A stretch of 64,000 bases of DNA, taken from positions 206,507,691 to 206,571,690 of the forward strand of contig OZ024740.1 in NCBI GenBank assembly GCA_964016885.1. Reading direction: 5' to 3'. Position numbers and translations under genes: made by a program. The stretch is from Eledone cirrhosa. Lineage: Eukaryota; Mollusca; Cephalopoda; Octopoda; Eledonidae. A model generated the notes under the pieces. That model had not been told where the DNA came from and ran no database searches. It saw only the letters and a list, made by a program, of their open reading frames with translations. Shown one piece after another: positions 12,868-23,640 of this stretch (positions are counted from its first letter, which is position 1; each line of letters begins with the position of its first letter).

Positions 12868-13312
12868 ACTAGACCTGAAAAATGCGCAAGCTCAAAAGAG
12901 CCACAGAATGTTATAATAAACCTTCAAAAGTGTGGGACTAGAGTTGTTGCTCAAAAATATTGTAATCATTATCTATCGTACACTCTGTGGCATCCTTTTA
13001 TAAAAAAGAGACTCATAACGAACTCAAGATGACATGATAATTATTTAAGCTAATGTTCAATATCTCATATTAGATGTTTAGTAATGATTAATATGAAATG
13101 CACTTAAACCGATTCTATATTATAAATTCACTTAAATAATTATCGTGTCATCTTGAGTTCGTTATGAGTCTCTTTTTTATAAAAGGATGCCACAGAGTGT
13201 ACAATAGATAATGATTACAATATTTTTGAGCAACAACTCTAGTCCCACACTTTTGAAGGTTTATTATAACATTCTGTGGCTCTTTTGAGCTTGCGCATTT
13301 TTCAGGTCTAGT
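12868..13312. mobile_element. Fold-back DNA transposon with 182-bp terminal inverted repeats
   Basis: The left arm 12868-13049 begins ACTAGACCTGAAAAATGCGC. It is the near-perfect reverse complement of the right arm 13131-13312, which ends GCGCATTTTTCAGGTCTAGT. Only a few mismatches are visible (for example ATCGTACAC against ACAATAGAT). The 81-bp middle is AT-rich and non-coding. TA dinucleotides flank the GACCTGAA termini, as in Tc1/mariner-type insertions. Length and lack of a transposase point to a non-autonomous MITE or fold-back element. Family assignment is inference from the TA flank; the palindrome itself is directly seen. Confidence 0.9.
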
Positions 13313-13440
13313 TTAATATTTTTTAAAAATAATAACTCTAGTTAAACATGATATATATTAATAATAAATTATCGTTGTAATGTAATTAGATTATATAATT
13401 GTTATTTTATAAATGATCTTATAAATATTATTGTAAGATG

Positions 13441-14675
13441 TCATCATCATCATCATCGTTTAACGTCCATTTTCCACGCTAGCATGGGTCTGGACGGGAA
13501 TTGTCCCACTTGAGGCAAGATTGGTTGTCTTGCTCAGGACTGTCTGGCAGGTTTTCTACGGCTGGATGCCCTTCCTAACACCAACCACATTTACAGTGTG
13601 GACTGGGAGGTTTTTACTGTGTTACCTACATGGCCACATTACAGCGTGGACTGTGTTTTATTGTCGTGACACCTACACGTCTGGCGGGTTTTCTACGGCT
13701 GGGTGCCCTTCCCTACACCAACCACGTTTACAGTGTGTACTGGGAGGTTTTTACCGTGTTACCTACACGGCCACATTACAGCGTGGACTGTGTCTTTTTT
13801 TGTCGTGACACAACCTCATTTGTTTCGGACTGGATGTTGTGGTACAAACATAACTTCACATTTAAGGGGGTGGTGTGGATGGGGTGGGGGTAGTGGGACG
13901 AGGGTGTATTTTGTTAGAAGTGCCTACTGACTAGGTTTCGCTTTGTACTTAGGCAAGGCGGGTCTTCTGTATTACTGTGTAGCGCCAACGATCTCGGTCC
14001 AGTGACATTGTCTTGGAGAGGTGTAAGTGTGAGGTCGGAATTTATCAAGTCGTCCCAGGTTTTTCTGGGTCTGCCTACTCCGTGGCTACCGTCTATTTTT
14101 ATCGCCCTGCACTTTTTTATACAGCTGTCGTCTTTCATGCGCATCACGTGACCGTACCAACGTAGTCTTCTCTCGAGTAAACAACATCTGATCCCTCTTA
14201 TTTCTAATTTTTCCCTTAGTTCGTTTAAGCTTTGCCGTTCACGTATATTACTATTACACATCCAACGGAGCATGCAAGCTTCGTTCCTCTCCAGTCTGCG
14301 TATATCCTCTGCACACAATGCCCAGGTTTCACTGCCATGTAACATTGCTGTTCGTATGCAGGCATCATACAGCCTGCCTTTTATTTTTAGAGAGAACCCT
14401 TTAGCGGCCAATAGTGGTATAAGCTCTCTGAACTTTTTCCATCCCGTTCTGACTCTAGCTACTGTACTTTCAGAGCACCCTCCCCCACTGCTGATTTTGT
14501 CACCCAGGTAACGGAAGGTGTCCACTATTTCTATAGAACCATCTGTGCAATGGAATGAGCTAGTATTCTGTGGGCACTTGCTGCTACTTATTGCACCAGA
14601 GCACCGGCCACATATAAAATCTATATTCTTAGTTAGCTTACCTGTGATCCCACTACTTCTTTTATGCACCCATAA
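13441..14675 (-). mobile_element. 5'-truncated LINE, copy 2
   Basis: Minus-strand non-LTR retrotransposon. The 5' end (14675) breaks inside the PHD-like finger. The coding remnant is 13914-14669. The 3' part, 13441-13910, contains a block holding GGATGCCCTTCC and ACACCAACCAC twice in tandem. It ends in AAAATGGACGTTAAACGATG and GAT triplets on the minus strand. The layout matches the larger copy at 23716-26672. Confidence 0.88.
13914..14669 (-). pseudogene. LINE ORF C-terminal fragment (251 codons)
   Basis: The frame starts with KRSSGITGKLTKNIDF, the second half of the PHD-like finger, with FICGRC as the last Cys pair. It continues through FRYLGDKISSGGG, the LHGSETWAL block and RRLRWYGHVMRM, typical of the C-terminal region of RTE-like LINE proteins. 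Compared with the copy at 24221-26602, two bases are missing near 14030 (GTGTAAGTGTGAGG against GTGTAAGCGTGTGAGG). The last 35 or so codons are therefore out of frame. It lacks the RT domain entirely and is a dead copy. Confidence 0.88.
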
Positions 14676-15536
14676 ATATTTTCAGACTTTTAATATAAAC
14701 AACTACAAAAAACAATCAATATTAAATAAATATATTTTACATAATAATTGTTATAGTTTAATTAATAAAAATTAAATATTACATACAAATAGTCTAACAT
14801 AATAAAAAAAATAATCTAACATAATAATAATAAAATAATCTAACATAACACGAACAATAATATGGACAAATATACAAGTAAATATGATACAACCAATATT
14901 ATAAGCATGTTATAACGAACTGAAAAAAAATAGTTAATATAAATTAAAAAAAATCATATATAAATTAACAATATAACTTACCAAAACGAGAAAAAATATT
15001 TTGATGATAAACGACGAAATACAGGAGGAAGATTCGAAAGCGAAACGATAAACGTGCAAACAAAGTGGCGGAGGCTTTTGAGCAACAATTACTCTCATAG
15101 GTTGATTAGCCAATAAGACGATGAAATTAGCCGATAAGACAATACATTACAAAAGATGTTTGGCCGGGAAACCCCTTGAATTTTTTATTCACAAGCGACG
15201 CATATATGTCAGACATGCAGACTTAAAACATTCTGTTGTTAGTCACTGCATGTCTAACAGATAAAACAAAATATGAGCATAATATTTTAAGGATATTTGT
15301 TTATCTGTTAGAATGGGAGCAATTACCCCGGGCCCCTGTAGTGGAGGGCCCCACCAGCGACGGCCGTAACAATTTATTTGTGCCCTCAACTGGGCTTTTT
15401 AGTTTTAGGATGGTTAGAACTTTTGAATTCAACACCTGTATGTATGTTTTCAATTCCAATTATTTGAGTCAAGCTAACTTTGATGTATGTAAAATTAGGA
15501 GGTTTGCTGTATATTCTAGTTTTTTGTGTATAGCCC
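14676..15536. other. AT-rich non-coding stretch
   Basis: Very AT-rich with short TAATAA-type runs. No gene, RNA or known repeat recognised. Confidence 0.5.
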
Positions 15537-15555
15537 CCCCCCCCCCCCCCCCCCC
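15537..15555. repeat. Poly-C tract
   Basis: Uninterrupted run of about 19 C. A similar tract lies near 27642-27658. Confidence 0.95.
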
Positions 15556-15599
15556 ACACCAACCTGAAGTGCCACTGCACCCGCAAGGTCTAAATCCAA

Positions 15600-15765
15600 T
15601 CCTGGGCTGATAGCCGAACGCAGCAGGTTGCCACTTGAGAGGGTGTCACAACGTGGCATCTCAGATGAAGGGCCTACCCCCCGCAGAATAGATTGTCATG
15701 CCTCCTGGCCTTTTGCTGTTCCCTTTGGTCCAGCTCCGCTGGAATGTCTGCTGAAATCCATTCCT
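15600..15765 (-). pseudogene. Retroelement C-terminal fragment
   Basis: Reading the minus strand gives GNSKRPGGMTIYSAGGRPFI, a stop, then DATL. This is a decayed version of the KRPDDMTIFPSRGGKP and VWDATCSDT block readable on the + strand at 28113-28499. Stops interrupt it. I associate the RPDG and WDAT signature with the C-terminal region of reverse-transcriptase proteins common in marine invertebrate genomes. That family statement is from memory and is not tested here. Confidence 0.6.
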
Positions 15766-16357
15766 TGCTAGCATAGGTGTCATAATCTATTCAATTTTGA
15801 ACATGTGAAATTGATTTACACCCAAATGGTTTCTTTTTAACCACTGAACTATGAAGTAGGAATGGTATTTGTTTTCAGTCAGGTTAACTGTGAACTGTCA
15901 GATAGTTCTGTGCTGTGACTAGTTTTACTTAGAGATATCTATGTACAAGATTATTCTATATTTTAACAAGTCTACCTATGAAATAGGTCAGGTGTGCTGT
16001 GATAACCTAGCTCATTATATGACAAGAGAAATATGTTATCTTCACTGGACTTCAATTAGTTCAAATTCTAAATATTGATCTTCACATCTGCTCTGTCATT
16101 ATACCAGTAAAGTTGGATGTATATTCCTTGTCAAGCTCCCCTAGTTAACCACTAAAATGGTAGTGTATTTTTTGTTTATTTTATCTTTGTTTTAAAACAT
16201 TTTTTAATAGGAAATTTCTCATATTTATGTTAAATATTTTACGTTTGTTTTACTAATTGTAGTCTTATGCCTAGGTTTCAAATAATCTTCCAAACACTTA
16301 ACATTATTCATTGGAAAGGCATGAACACCACACAATCATCATGAAAGTATTTAGCTA
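15766..16357. other. Non-coding stretch, nothing recognised
   Basis: AT-rich, no supported coding or repeat signal. Confidence 0.45.
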
Positions 16358-16578
16358 TTAACCCTTTAGCATTTACATTACTCTTTATAGACTATTGTAT
16401 GTTTGCAGTAAAGGCTTTACCTCACATAATTATCTCACATAATATCAAATCTATGAGATCATCATTATATTATTTATTTTGAGAACAATACCTTAACATC
16501 AGTATGAGCGACCAGTTATGGCCTGTTTGAAAAGAAAGAGGTGAGAGAATTCTGGCCGGATAATGCTAAAGGGTTGAA
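16358..16578 (+). mobile_element. MITE, TTAA-flanked (piggyBac-like), family 1
   Basis: Begins TTAACCCTTTAGCATTTACA and ends TAATGCTAAAGGGTT (final AA mutated to GAA). The internal landmarks AAGGCTTTACCTCACATAAT, GAGAACAATACCTTAACATC and GAGAGAATTCTGGC recur in copies at 18392, 20045, 35097, 38314 and 39752. TTAA flanks with CCCTTT termini are the hallmark of piggyBac-type insertions. No transposase is present, so it is non-autonomous. Confidence 0.85.
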
Positions 16579-16612
16579 TGATGTCTTGTAGTATTTGTTT
16601 CAATTCTTTCAT

Positions 16613-16945
16613 CATCATCGTTTCACATCCATTTTCCATGCTAGCATAGGTTAGATAGGTTGTTCCGTTTGAGGCAAGTCAGGTCAGGTGACCATGTCTT
16701 GCTCATACAGAACAGTTTTTTAGCTTATTTTCTATGGCTGGATGCCCTTCCTAATGCCAACAACATTTTCAGTGTGGACTGAGTGCTTTTTATCATGGCA
16801 CCAAAATGACCATTTTACAGTGTGGACTGGGCACTTTTAGTTGTAGCACCAAAACAACCATTTTACAGTGTGGACTGGGCACTTTTAGTTGTAGCACCAA
16901 AACAACCATTTTACAGTGTGGGCTGGGGCGGGGGTGTGTGATTAA
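16613..16945 (-). repeat. LINE-tail / SINE-like repeat
   Basis: Contains the block seen at the 3' ends of both LINE copies: CATCATCG, ACATCCATTTTCCATGCTAG, GGATGCCCTTCCTAA. The segment CATTTTACAGTGTGGACTGG is repeated three times in tandem at about 52-bp spacing near 16811-16925. Confidence 0.75.
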
Positions 16946-17035
16946 CATGTGGGCGAGGTGTATGGAAGAGGGCAGGGAGGAGTGGTGCAGACTAGATGTT
17001 TGCTTCAGCCTGTGTATATGTGAAGACGTATTTTC

Positions 17036-17098
17036 CGTTCTGAATTCAAATCCTGCTTTTCATCCTTACGAGGTCGATAAAATAAAGTACCAGTAATG
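17036..17098 (+). repeat. tRNA-derived SINE, 5'-truncated
   Basis: TTCAAATCCTGC (B-box-like) is followed by CATCCTTACGAGGTCGATAA and AATAAAGTACCAGTAATGTA, matching the body of the SINE at 20072 and 22548. Confidence 0.7.
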
Positions 17099-17245
17099 TA
17101 CATTATTATTATTATTGTTAAGGTGAAGTGACTGAAATAGTAGGATACCTGTTTTGTGATATTGATAGTTATTCCCCTTTAAATCTCGCCAAGGTCAACT
17201 TTGCCTTAAATTCAAGTTAATTATTCCCCTCAAAATGTTTACCTT

Positions 17246-17570
17246 GATTCAGTATGACACAATGTGTGACATTACTAACCCTTTGAGTTACAGCAGGCAC
17301 AACTAATTTTTTCAGTATTTAAAAAGGGACCATGGGCACTGTTTTTCTCCTTGACTAAAAATAATAAAAAAAATCTCCCCCCACCTCCCAAATCTGGCTT
17401 TCTGGGTATGTTAGAAATTGTTATTGGATGATAGAAGGGGTAGAGCACTGGGCAAGATATTTTGTGCTGTTAGTTATCTCTTCATCTTTATGTACTTAGG
17501 GAGATTCAGTATGACACAATGTGTGACATTACTAACCCTTTGAGTTACAGCAGGCACAACTAATTTTTTC
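17246..17570. repeat. Two identical 68-bp direct repeats
   Basis: 17246-17313 and 17503-17570 are identical over 68 bp (starting GATTCAGTATGACACAATGT). Unrelated sequence lies between and outside them. The unit contains TAACCCTTTGAGTTACAGC, resembling a MITE terminus. Confidence 0.9.
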
Positions 17571-17731
17571 CAGCTGAGTGGATTGGAGCAAATTTAAAAT
17601 AAAAAGTCTTGCTCAAGGATACAACATGCCACTGGAAACCAAACATGTGACCTTATGAATGTAAGCCAAACACCCTACCCCCTATGCTGTGCACTTATAT
17701 GTATGTATATATATATATACACACACACGGA

Positions 17732-17762
<31 letters not shown>

Positions 17763-18171
17763 GAACGGATGTAAAACGGTGATGATGATGATGACACATA
17801 CATTTAACAATGTGTATATAATCAGATTAACATACTATGTCAAGAAAATCATGTTTTTGATTAATTATGGAAAATTCTACCAATATTACTACTACTACTA
17901 CTACTACTACTAGTAGTAGTTGCAGTGGTGGCATTGGTGTTTGTAATAGTAGTAGTGTCTGTTCTCACCAGATTCAATAGGATTTTGACATTGTTTTCAT
18001 CACTTCTCTGTCTATTGTCTGCTTTCTTTTCAACTATGTTTGACCTTTGTATTGAATATAAATGAATAAGTACTTGTCACATTCATTGGACTATGGTCAT
18101 GCTGGGGCAAAACCTTTAGGTTTTAGTTGATTTTCTCATCCCTGGTATTCATTTTATCAATCTATAATCAT
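17571..18171. other. Non-coding stretch with microsatellites
   Basis: Holds (TA)n/(CA)n tracts around 17705-17761 and a trinucleotide run (TACn) at 17886-17913 that turns into its own reverse complement (TAGn). No gene recognised. Confidence 0.5.
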
Positions 18172-18391
18172 CATCATCATTATCATCGTTTTTATGTCTG
18201 CTTTTCCATGTTTGCTTGGGCTGGATGGGTCCATCTCAGCATGGCATCTTTCCATTTGTTGCGTTCCTTCTTCATCTCTTCCAGTCTTAGTAATTTGAGG
18301 TCAGCTCTCATAACCTCTGCCCAGGCCTTTCTTGATCATCCTCTATTGCGGCTTCCTTCCACTATATTTATTAAAATGGACACAACTTGTA
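18172..18391 (-). repeat. Diverged LINE-tail-like repeat
   Basis: CATCATCATC, CTGCTTTTCCATGTTTGC and GGGCTGGATGGG resemble the tail repeat. The following segment (CATCTCTTCCAGTC, CTCATAACCTCTGCCCAGGC) is probably a different internal region of a retroelement. Confidence 0.5.
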
Positions 18392-19004
18392 GTAACCTTT
18401 TAGCATTTAAACCGTCTGTATCCAGCCAGAATTCACTCACACCTTTTTGTTCAAACTGGCTGTAACCGGCTGCTCATACTGATAAGGTAATGTTTTCAAA
18501 ATAAATATTATCAAAATCTCATAGATTCGATATTATGTGAGAATTATGTGAGGTAAAGCTTTTAGTACAAAATTATAATAGTATATATAGATTAATCATC
18601 ATCATTTCATTTTACGTCCGCTTTTCCATGCTTGCAAGGGTGGGACAGGAACTGATTCTGGCTTGATTTCTACAGCTGGATGCCCTTCCTAACACCAACC
18701 TCATTTATAGTGAGTGCTGGGTGCGTTTTTTTCCGTGGCACCTACACGTCCACTTTGCAGTGTGGGCTGGGTGATTTTTTGCTGTGGCACCTCCACGACC
18801 ACTCTACAGTGGAATGATATGGACCCCAGTCCCTATCATCTCATTTCTATAGCTGAGTAAACTGGAGCAATGTGAAATAAAGTGTCTTGCTCAAGGAAAC
18901 AACACATCACCCGGTCTGAGAATTGAACTCACAACCTTTCGATTGCAAGGCCAATTCTCTAATCACTAAGCCATGTGCCTATAATGTAAATGCTTAAGGG
19001 TTAA
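18392..19004 (-). mobile_element. Family 1 MITE interrupted by a SINE-like insertion
   Basis: The MITE reads TTTAGCATTTAAACCG to TATAGATTA at 18392-18597 and resumes as TAAATGCTTAAGGGTTAA at 18987-19004. The split piece is filled by a separate repeat at about 18597-18985. Rejoined, it has the length and order of the uninterrupted minus-strand copies at 38314 and 39752. Confidence 0.82.
18597..18985 (-). repeat. LINE-tail / SINE-like repeat nested in a MITE
   Basis: Starts ATCATCATC, then TTTTACGTCCGCTTTTCCAT, GGATGCCCTTCCTAACACCA, two tandem ACTTTGCAGTGTGGGCTGGG-type segments. It ends in AAGGCCAATTCTCTAATCAC and TAAGCCATGTGCC, which continues past the LINE-tail block. This fuller form suggests an independent SINE-like element sharing the LINE tail. 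Confidence 0.75.
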
Positions 19005-19079
19005 ATACCATAGGGAATCTTTCTGTTCATTGCACCAATTTATTGGCTATCCCCTCATGCCATGCACACAGATAAGAAA

Positions 19080-19470
19080 ACTGCAAATAGTGGAAAGGTC
19101 TCTTTTAGTCTGTAGTGGATGTGATAGACCCTCTAGTGTTGGTGTTGCAATGGAATGCATCAACACCCTTTCTAAAGTAGTTGATAAACCAAGACAAGAT
19201 GGAGAGGACTCTTTAATCATGCTAGGGACTTGATAACCTCTCTAGTATTGGTACCATGATAAAATGCAGCCAGTATACTCCGTAAAGTGGTTGTCAATCA
19301 TACAGAAAAAATACATGGTAGAAAGGAGACTTCAGTCTTGTTTAGTACATGACAACCCCTTAAATGCTGATGCCATGATAAAATGTACACAGTACACCTT
19401 ATCAAGTAGTTAGTGTTAAGAAGGGCATCCCCCCATAGGAACCTTGCCAAAGTATGGTATGTATAAGCAA
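19080..19470 (+). repeat. Interspersed repeat, internally repeated
   Basis: Three diverged tandem segments each containing CTCTAGTGTTGGTG-type sequence, ATGATAAAATG and GTAAAGTGGTTG. It ends in GTTAAGAAGGGCATCC. Same family as 8305-8545. Confidence 0.65.
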
Positions 19471-19490
19471 GGAATGGGTTTCTAACTTGT

Positions 19491-19726
19491 TTAACCCTTT
19501 CATGACTGCATTTCTAATGAAATACACTCTATTTTAATTAAACAATGAAGAATTTTGAGGGATTTACTAAAATTATTAATTATTTTATTAAGATAGTAAC
19601 TTAATGTAATGTCCTTATATAAAATTATGTTGGAATATTTTAATATAATTTGGAAACCTTTAAAATGGATGGCTTTATTTCATAGAACCAGAGCCAGTTT
19701 GACTGTGTTGGTAGCTAAAGGGTTAA
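19491..19726. mobile_element. MITE, TTAA-flanked (piggyBac-like), family 2
   Basis: Starts TTAACCCTTTCATGACTGCA and ends GTAGCTAAAGGGTTAA. The termini are inverted over about 10 bp with TTAA at both ends. The AT-rich interior differs from family 1, so it is a separate non-autonomous family. Confidence 0.75.
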
Positions 19727-19874
19727 TCTCTGACTGAGGACCCATTCAACCCATATCAACATGGGAAACATGTAAAATGATGATGTTATTAGTTACTTAA
19801 TTTAAACATTTTCAAATTAATGGCTTGTTAATTTTATGTCGGTATTGAGTTGGCCAGGTTTACAGATAATCAAT

Positions 19875-19880
<6 letters not shown>

Positions 19881-19923
<43 letters not shown>

Positions 19924-19932
19924 CATACATAT

Positions 19933-19969
<37 letters not shown>

Positions 19970-19977
19970 CACACACA
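19881..19977. repeat. (TA)n / (CA)n compound microsatellite
   Basis: TA run, CATA units, CA run, TA run, CA run. Confidence 0.95.
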
Positions 19978-20044
19978 CCCCTATGCTAGCGTGGAATATA
20001 GATGTTAAATGATGTCCAACCCATGCTAGTAGGGAAAATGTACA

Positions 20045-20462
20045 TTAATCCATTAGCGTTTACATTATTCTAGTGGTGGATTGGCAGTATTGGTAGAGGG
20101 TCGGACGCCATGCTTTACAGCACAGAATTATGTCCCTTTACGAACTGAGTTCAAATCCTGCCGAGGTTAACTTTGCCTTTCATCCTTACGGGGCTGATAA
20201 AATAAAGTACCAGTAATGTACTGGGTAATTGTTGGCCTTGTGCGAAAAGTAGAAACAATTATTCTATATTTACTATATTACAGTAAACACTTTATCTCAC
20301 ATAATTATATTACATAATATCGAATCTACACGATTTTGATATTATTTATTTTGAGAACAATCCTTTAACATAAGTATGAATAGCTGGTTACTGCCAGTTT
20401 GAATAGAAAGAAGTGAGAGAATTCTGGCTGGATACAACCGGTTTAAATGCTAAAGGGTTAAA
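20045..20462 (+). mobile_element. Family 1 MITE interrupted by a SINE
   Basis: TTAATCCATTAGCGTTTACA at the left and GGTTTAAATGCTAAAGGGTTAA at the right are the MITE termini. The interior is split by the SINE at 20072-20262. Confidence 0.85.
20072..20262 (+). repeat. tRNA-derived SINE
   Basis: AGTGGTGGATTGGCAGTATT and GGTAGAGGGTCGGAC form an A-box-like head. GAGTTCAAATCCTGCCGAGG is the B-box-like part. The body CATCCTTACGGGGCTGATAA and AATAAAGTACCAGTAATGTA follows, and the 3' end is AGTAGAAACAATT. The flanks carry a short target duplication (ATTATTCT on both sides). Family names of octopus SINEs exist in the literature; the exact subfamily cannot be assigned by eye. Confidence 0.85.
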
Positions 20463-20744
20463 TGATGATATCTGTCATTTCTGTGTTGCTGTTCTATCTG
20501 CAACACCTAATTTTCAGATTGAACAATCTTGTTTCTGGGGATTTTATGTTAGTTTCCAACTCCATAAATTAGCAATTCCAGACATTTTTTCATTTAGAAT
20601 TAATCATCTAATCACATATTTGTGAATGTATTTGATTTGAAAAAAATCTTGTAATTAAAATTTTCTGAATCACACTTGTATAAAATAAATACATCATTCA
20701 CATTGAGAAATTATGTCAGATAGTGCTTTGTAGTATTTGTTCTG
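20463..20744. other. Non-coding stretch, nothing recognised
   Basis: No supported gene or repeat. Confidence 0.45.
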
Positions 20745-20830
20745 GCTCTCTGAGTTCAAATCCCACCGAGGTCAACAAATAAAGTACTAGTCAAGTACTG
20801 GAGTCGATTCTCTCTCTCTCTCTCTCTCAG
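20745..20830 (+). repeat. SINE fragment plus (TC)n
   Basis: TGAGTTCAAATCCCACCGAG, then a deleted body (AATAAAGTACTAGTCAAGTA) and TCTCTC repeats. Confidence 0.7.
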
Positions 20831-21957
20831 AAGTCTGCTGTAGTTAGACCTGGAGAAGAGATGAGGTTCATCAAGCGCCCCCAAAATGCTGTATGCTACT
20901 ACAGCATCCCTTATGACTCCATCAGGAGTTTGGGACAATACCAATGTTCTTTATACCAGCTACAATCTCTCAATTCAACTTGTTAGTTTGTACATAGTTG
21001 TTTGGCCTACAAGAAATAACTCTTAAACTTACCTCAAACTACGCTATCTTAAAAAAGAAAGGGCATATTGGATAATTTGTCCTAGATACACTATTTTGGA
21101 GGGAAAACAATAAAAAAAACAGGGTGGTTACAACTGAAACATCATTGTTCATAAATCTGCTCGACCAGGGCTGACGAAGAGCTAAAATAACAATGACAAG
21201 CTCTGGATGTAATTAGCTTTGTTTTAATGAGTGTATTAATTACGAGTTCAAGTTTGGTATTTGATGGTCTTATCCTTTGGGTGTTTTTGTTTATTTTTAG
21301 CTTTGTTTTCAGTGTGTATTATTTACATATAGGGACATTAAGTGATTACTTTGCATTTGTTCTAGGTGTATCTATGTTCAGATGTAAGTATTTGACGGTC
21401 CTATTTGCTTATTTACATAAATTAATATAAATTCCCTCTCCCATTATCTATCAACTTCACATGTTCGTCCATTATATGAATCATCCATTCCTATCAAATG
21501 TTAGGCTTTTATATTGTTATTTTGTTCTTTTATTTACTTGGTCCTTAAACAAATCTATTCCCCATCACCCCTGTTATAATCACTGATATCTTGTTACCAG
21601 CCACCATTGTTTCTAAAATAGACTTTAACTTTACTGTAGCTCTCCTCCTCCTTTATTCACCATCAATAATTGTATTCCATTGACTGTTTATATTGATTAA
21701 CCTTCAGTTAATTATATACTAGAACAACTGAGGTTTCATTTTTTTGTCAAATCAACTATTATTGCTCACTCTTTAAATGTTGGACTACTGAACCATCACT
21801 TTAAAATCTTTACTTGAAATTGTTATTGTTGTTTAGGTTTTTATACCAGTATATTTCTGCTCTTCATGTTCAATAATAACCTGAGCTCAAGGTTAAATAA
21901 ATCAATTAATATATGTATAGTCACTTCATATATAAGTATTGTTTCTTTACATTATCA
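20831..21957. other. Non-coding stretch, nothing recognised
   Basis: AT-rich. Only short open frames without splice signals in register or family resemblance. Confidence 0.45.
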
Positions 21958-22283
21958 TGTAAGGTGGTTGTGGTCTGTAAGGTGGTCACGTAGGTGTCAC
22001 AACAAAAAGCACTCCATCCACACTGTAAGATGGTTGTGTGTCATGATAAAAAGCACCCAGCCCACACTGTAAAGTGGTCTTGTAGGTGTCACAACAAAAA
22101 GCATCCAGTACTCACTGTAAATGTGGTTGGTGTTATGAAGGGCATCCAACTGTAGAAACCAAGCCCAAATCGGTTCTGTATGAGCAAGACATGGTCATCT
22201 CACCTTGGCTTACCTCAAATAGGACAACCCGTCTTACCCATGCTAGCGTGGAAAATGGACATTAAACAGTGATGATGATGATA
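21958..22283 (+). repeat. LINE-tail / SINE-like repeat
   Basis: Three tandem segments with GTAAGGTGGTTGTG/GTGTCACAACAAAAAGCA, then GAAGGGCATCCAACTGTAGA, CCCATGCTAGCGTGGAAAAT, GGACATTAAACAGTGATG and GAT triplets. This is the + orientation of the tail repeat. Confidence 0.82.
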
Positions 22284-22547
22284 TCATTGAAATTATCAAT
22301 ATATTCCTGCCACTGCTGTGCCACAAAATCAGAGGAGTCTCTTTCAAAAAAATTTTCTACATAATTGTTGAAGAACTTCTCTACTTCTTGCTTAAGCTCA
22401 TCTGGGTTTTTAGAAATAACAGACACTACAATATTTCATGAAAGGGTTAAAGTTACTGATAGCTCTTATTTTAAGTTTTCTGAGGTCTTGTGCTCTCTAG
22501 GTCTCTTGTTACCTATTTCCCTTCTGTCTCTCTATCATTATCTTATC

Positions 22548-22730
22548 GGTGGATTGGCAGTATCGGTAGAGGGTCGGACGCCATGCTTTGACGCATAGAG
22601 TTACGGCCCTTTCCATTCTGAGTTCAAATCCCGCCGAGGTTAACTTTGCCTTTCATCTTTACGGGGTCGATAAAATAAAGTACCAGTCATGTACTGGGTA
22701 ATTGCTGGCCTTGTGCCAAAAGTAGAAACA
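22548..22730 (+). repeat. tRNA-derived SINE with intact target duplication
   Basis: GGTGGATTGGCAGTATCGGT is the A-box region and GAGTTCAAATCCCGCCGAGG the B-box region. The 3' end is GCCAAAAGTAGAAACA. The direct repeat ATTATCTTATC is found at both 22537-22547 and 22731-22741, marking a recent retrotransposition. Confidence 0.9.
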
Positions 22731-22741
22731 ATTATCTTATC

Positions 22742-23410
22742 TTTTTACCCGGCTATTCTAATTTCTCTCTTGAGCCAATAAGGGAGCCTGTATTTGGTCA
22801 CTTGATCTGTTAGAAATAGCAATCAACGCTACCTTGAATCATACCCAACTGTCTTAAATAAAGAGCCCTTTAGATAATGCTGTGCTACTAACACCCAAGA
22901 AAATTGGATGGTCACAACTAAAATGCAATTGATAATGTCTGCTCAATGAAATTTTATTTGAAGCTAAACAACCACTATCCCTAGATTAATTTCTCTTATC
23001 ATCTTAACCTCTTTTTTTCTCTCCTCCTCCTTTCACTCCCCTTATCACCTTCTGGATTGTTATTTCCTGTAAATATAAGTGAAGGAATGGTTCTCTGTTT
23101 AAGTGTTCTATATTAGCTAAATGTATTTACTGTTATCTGTAGTATTTCTACATAACAGGGATATTGTTTTAATACAACTTCACCCACATCATCTCCTTTG
23201 GCGGTCACTAAACAGAGAGAGAAAAAGAGTTGGACATTAAAAGATTACACACCAAATATTAGTCTGTGAAGTTTTGTATTGTTTTAAATTGATGAAAAGT
23301 TAATTTTCTTTTTGGCTGAAGAAGACCCATTCACTTTTTAAGGGGCTTAGGGAATTGTCTCAATCTTTATATATTATTGATATTTATGTTGTTGAATCTG
23401 GGAAGAAGAT
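22742..23410. other. Non-coding stretch, nothing recognised
   Basis: No supported gene or repeat. Confidence 0.45.
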
Positions 23411-23640
23411 ACTATAAAATATATTGAGCTTTAGTAGGGGTTTGAACCAAGTCCAGTGTGGTGCTATACTAGATACTATAAAACATTGAGCTTTAGTATG
23501 GGTTTGAACCATTTTATAGTATCTAGTTCAGTGTACCACTGAACTAGATACTATAAAATATATATATTTATGTTTAGTAGGGCTTTGAACCAAGTCCAGT
23601 GAGGTGCTATACTAGATACTATAAAACATTGACATTGAGC
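23411..23640. repeat. Short direct repeats with a perfect hairpin
   Basis: Three copies of a segment of about 60 bp holding TTTGAACCAAGTCCAGTG and ACTAGATACTATAAAA. Inside, 23511-23533 and 23537-23559 form a perfect 23-bp inverted repeat separated by TAC. Confidence 0.85.

Noticed and set aside
12589..12916. Open frames reading Tyr-Ile repeats
   Set aside because: Translation of the TA microsatellite.
20072..20160. tRNA gene in the SINE head (also at 22548, 26955, 63900)
   Set aside because: A-box and B-box-like motifs are present but no cloverleaf with paired acceptor stem could be formed; the repeated body and tail mark it as a SINE.
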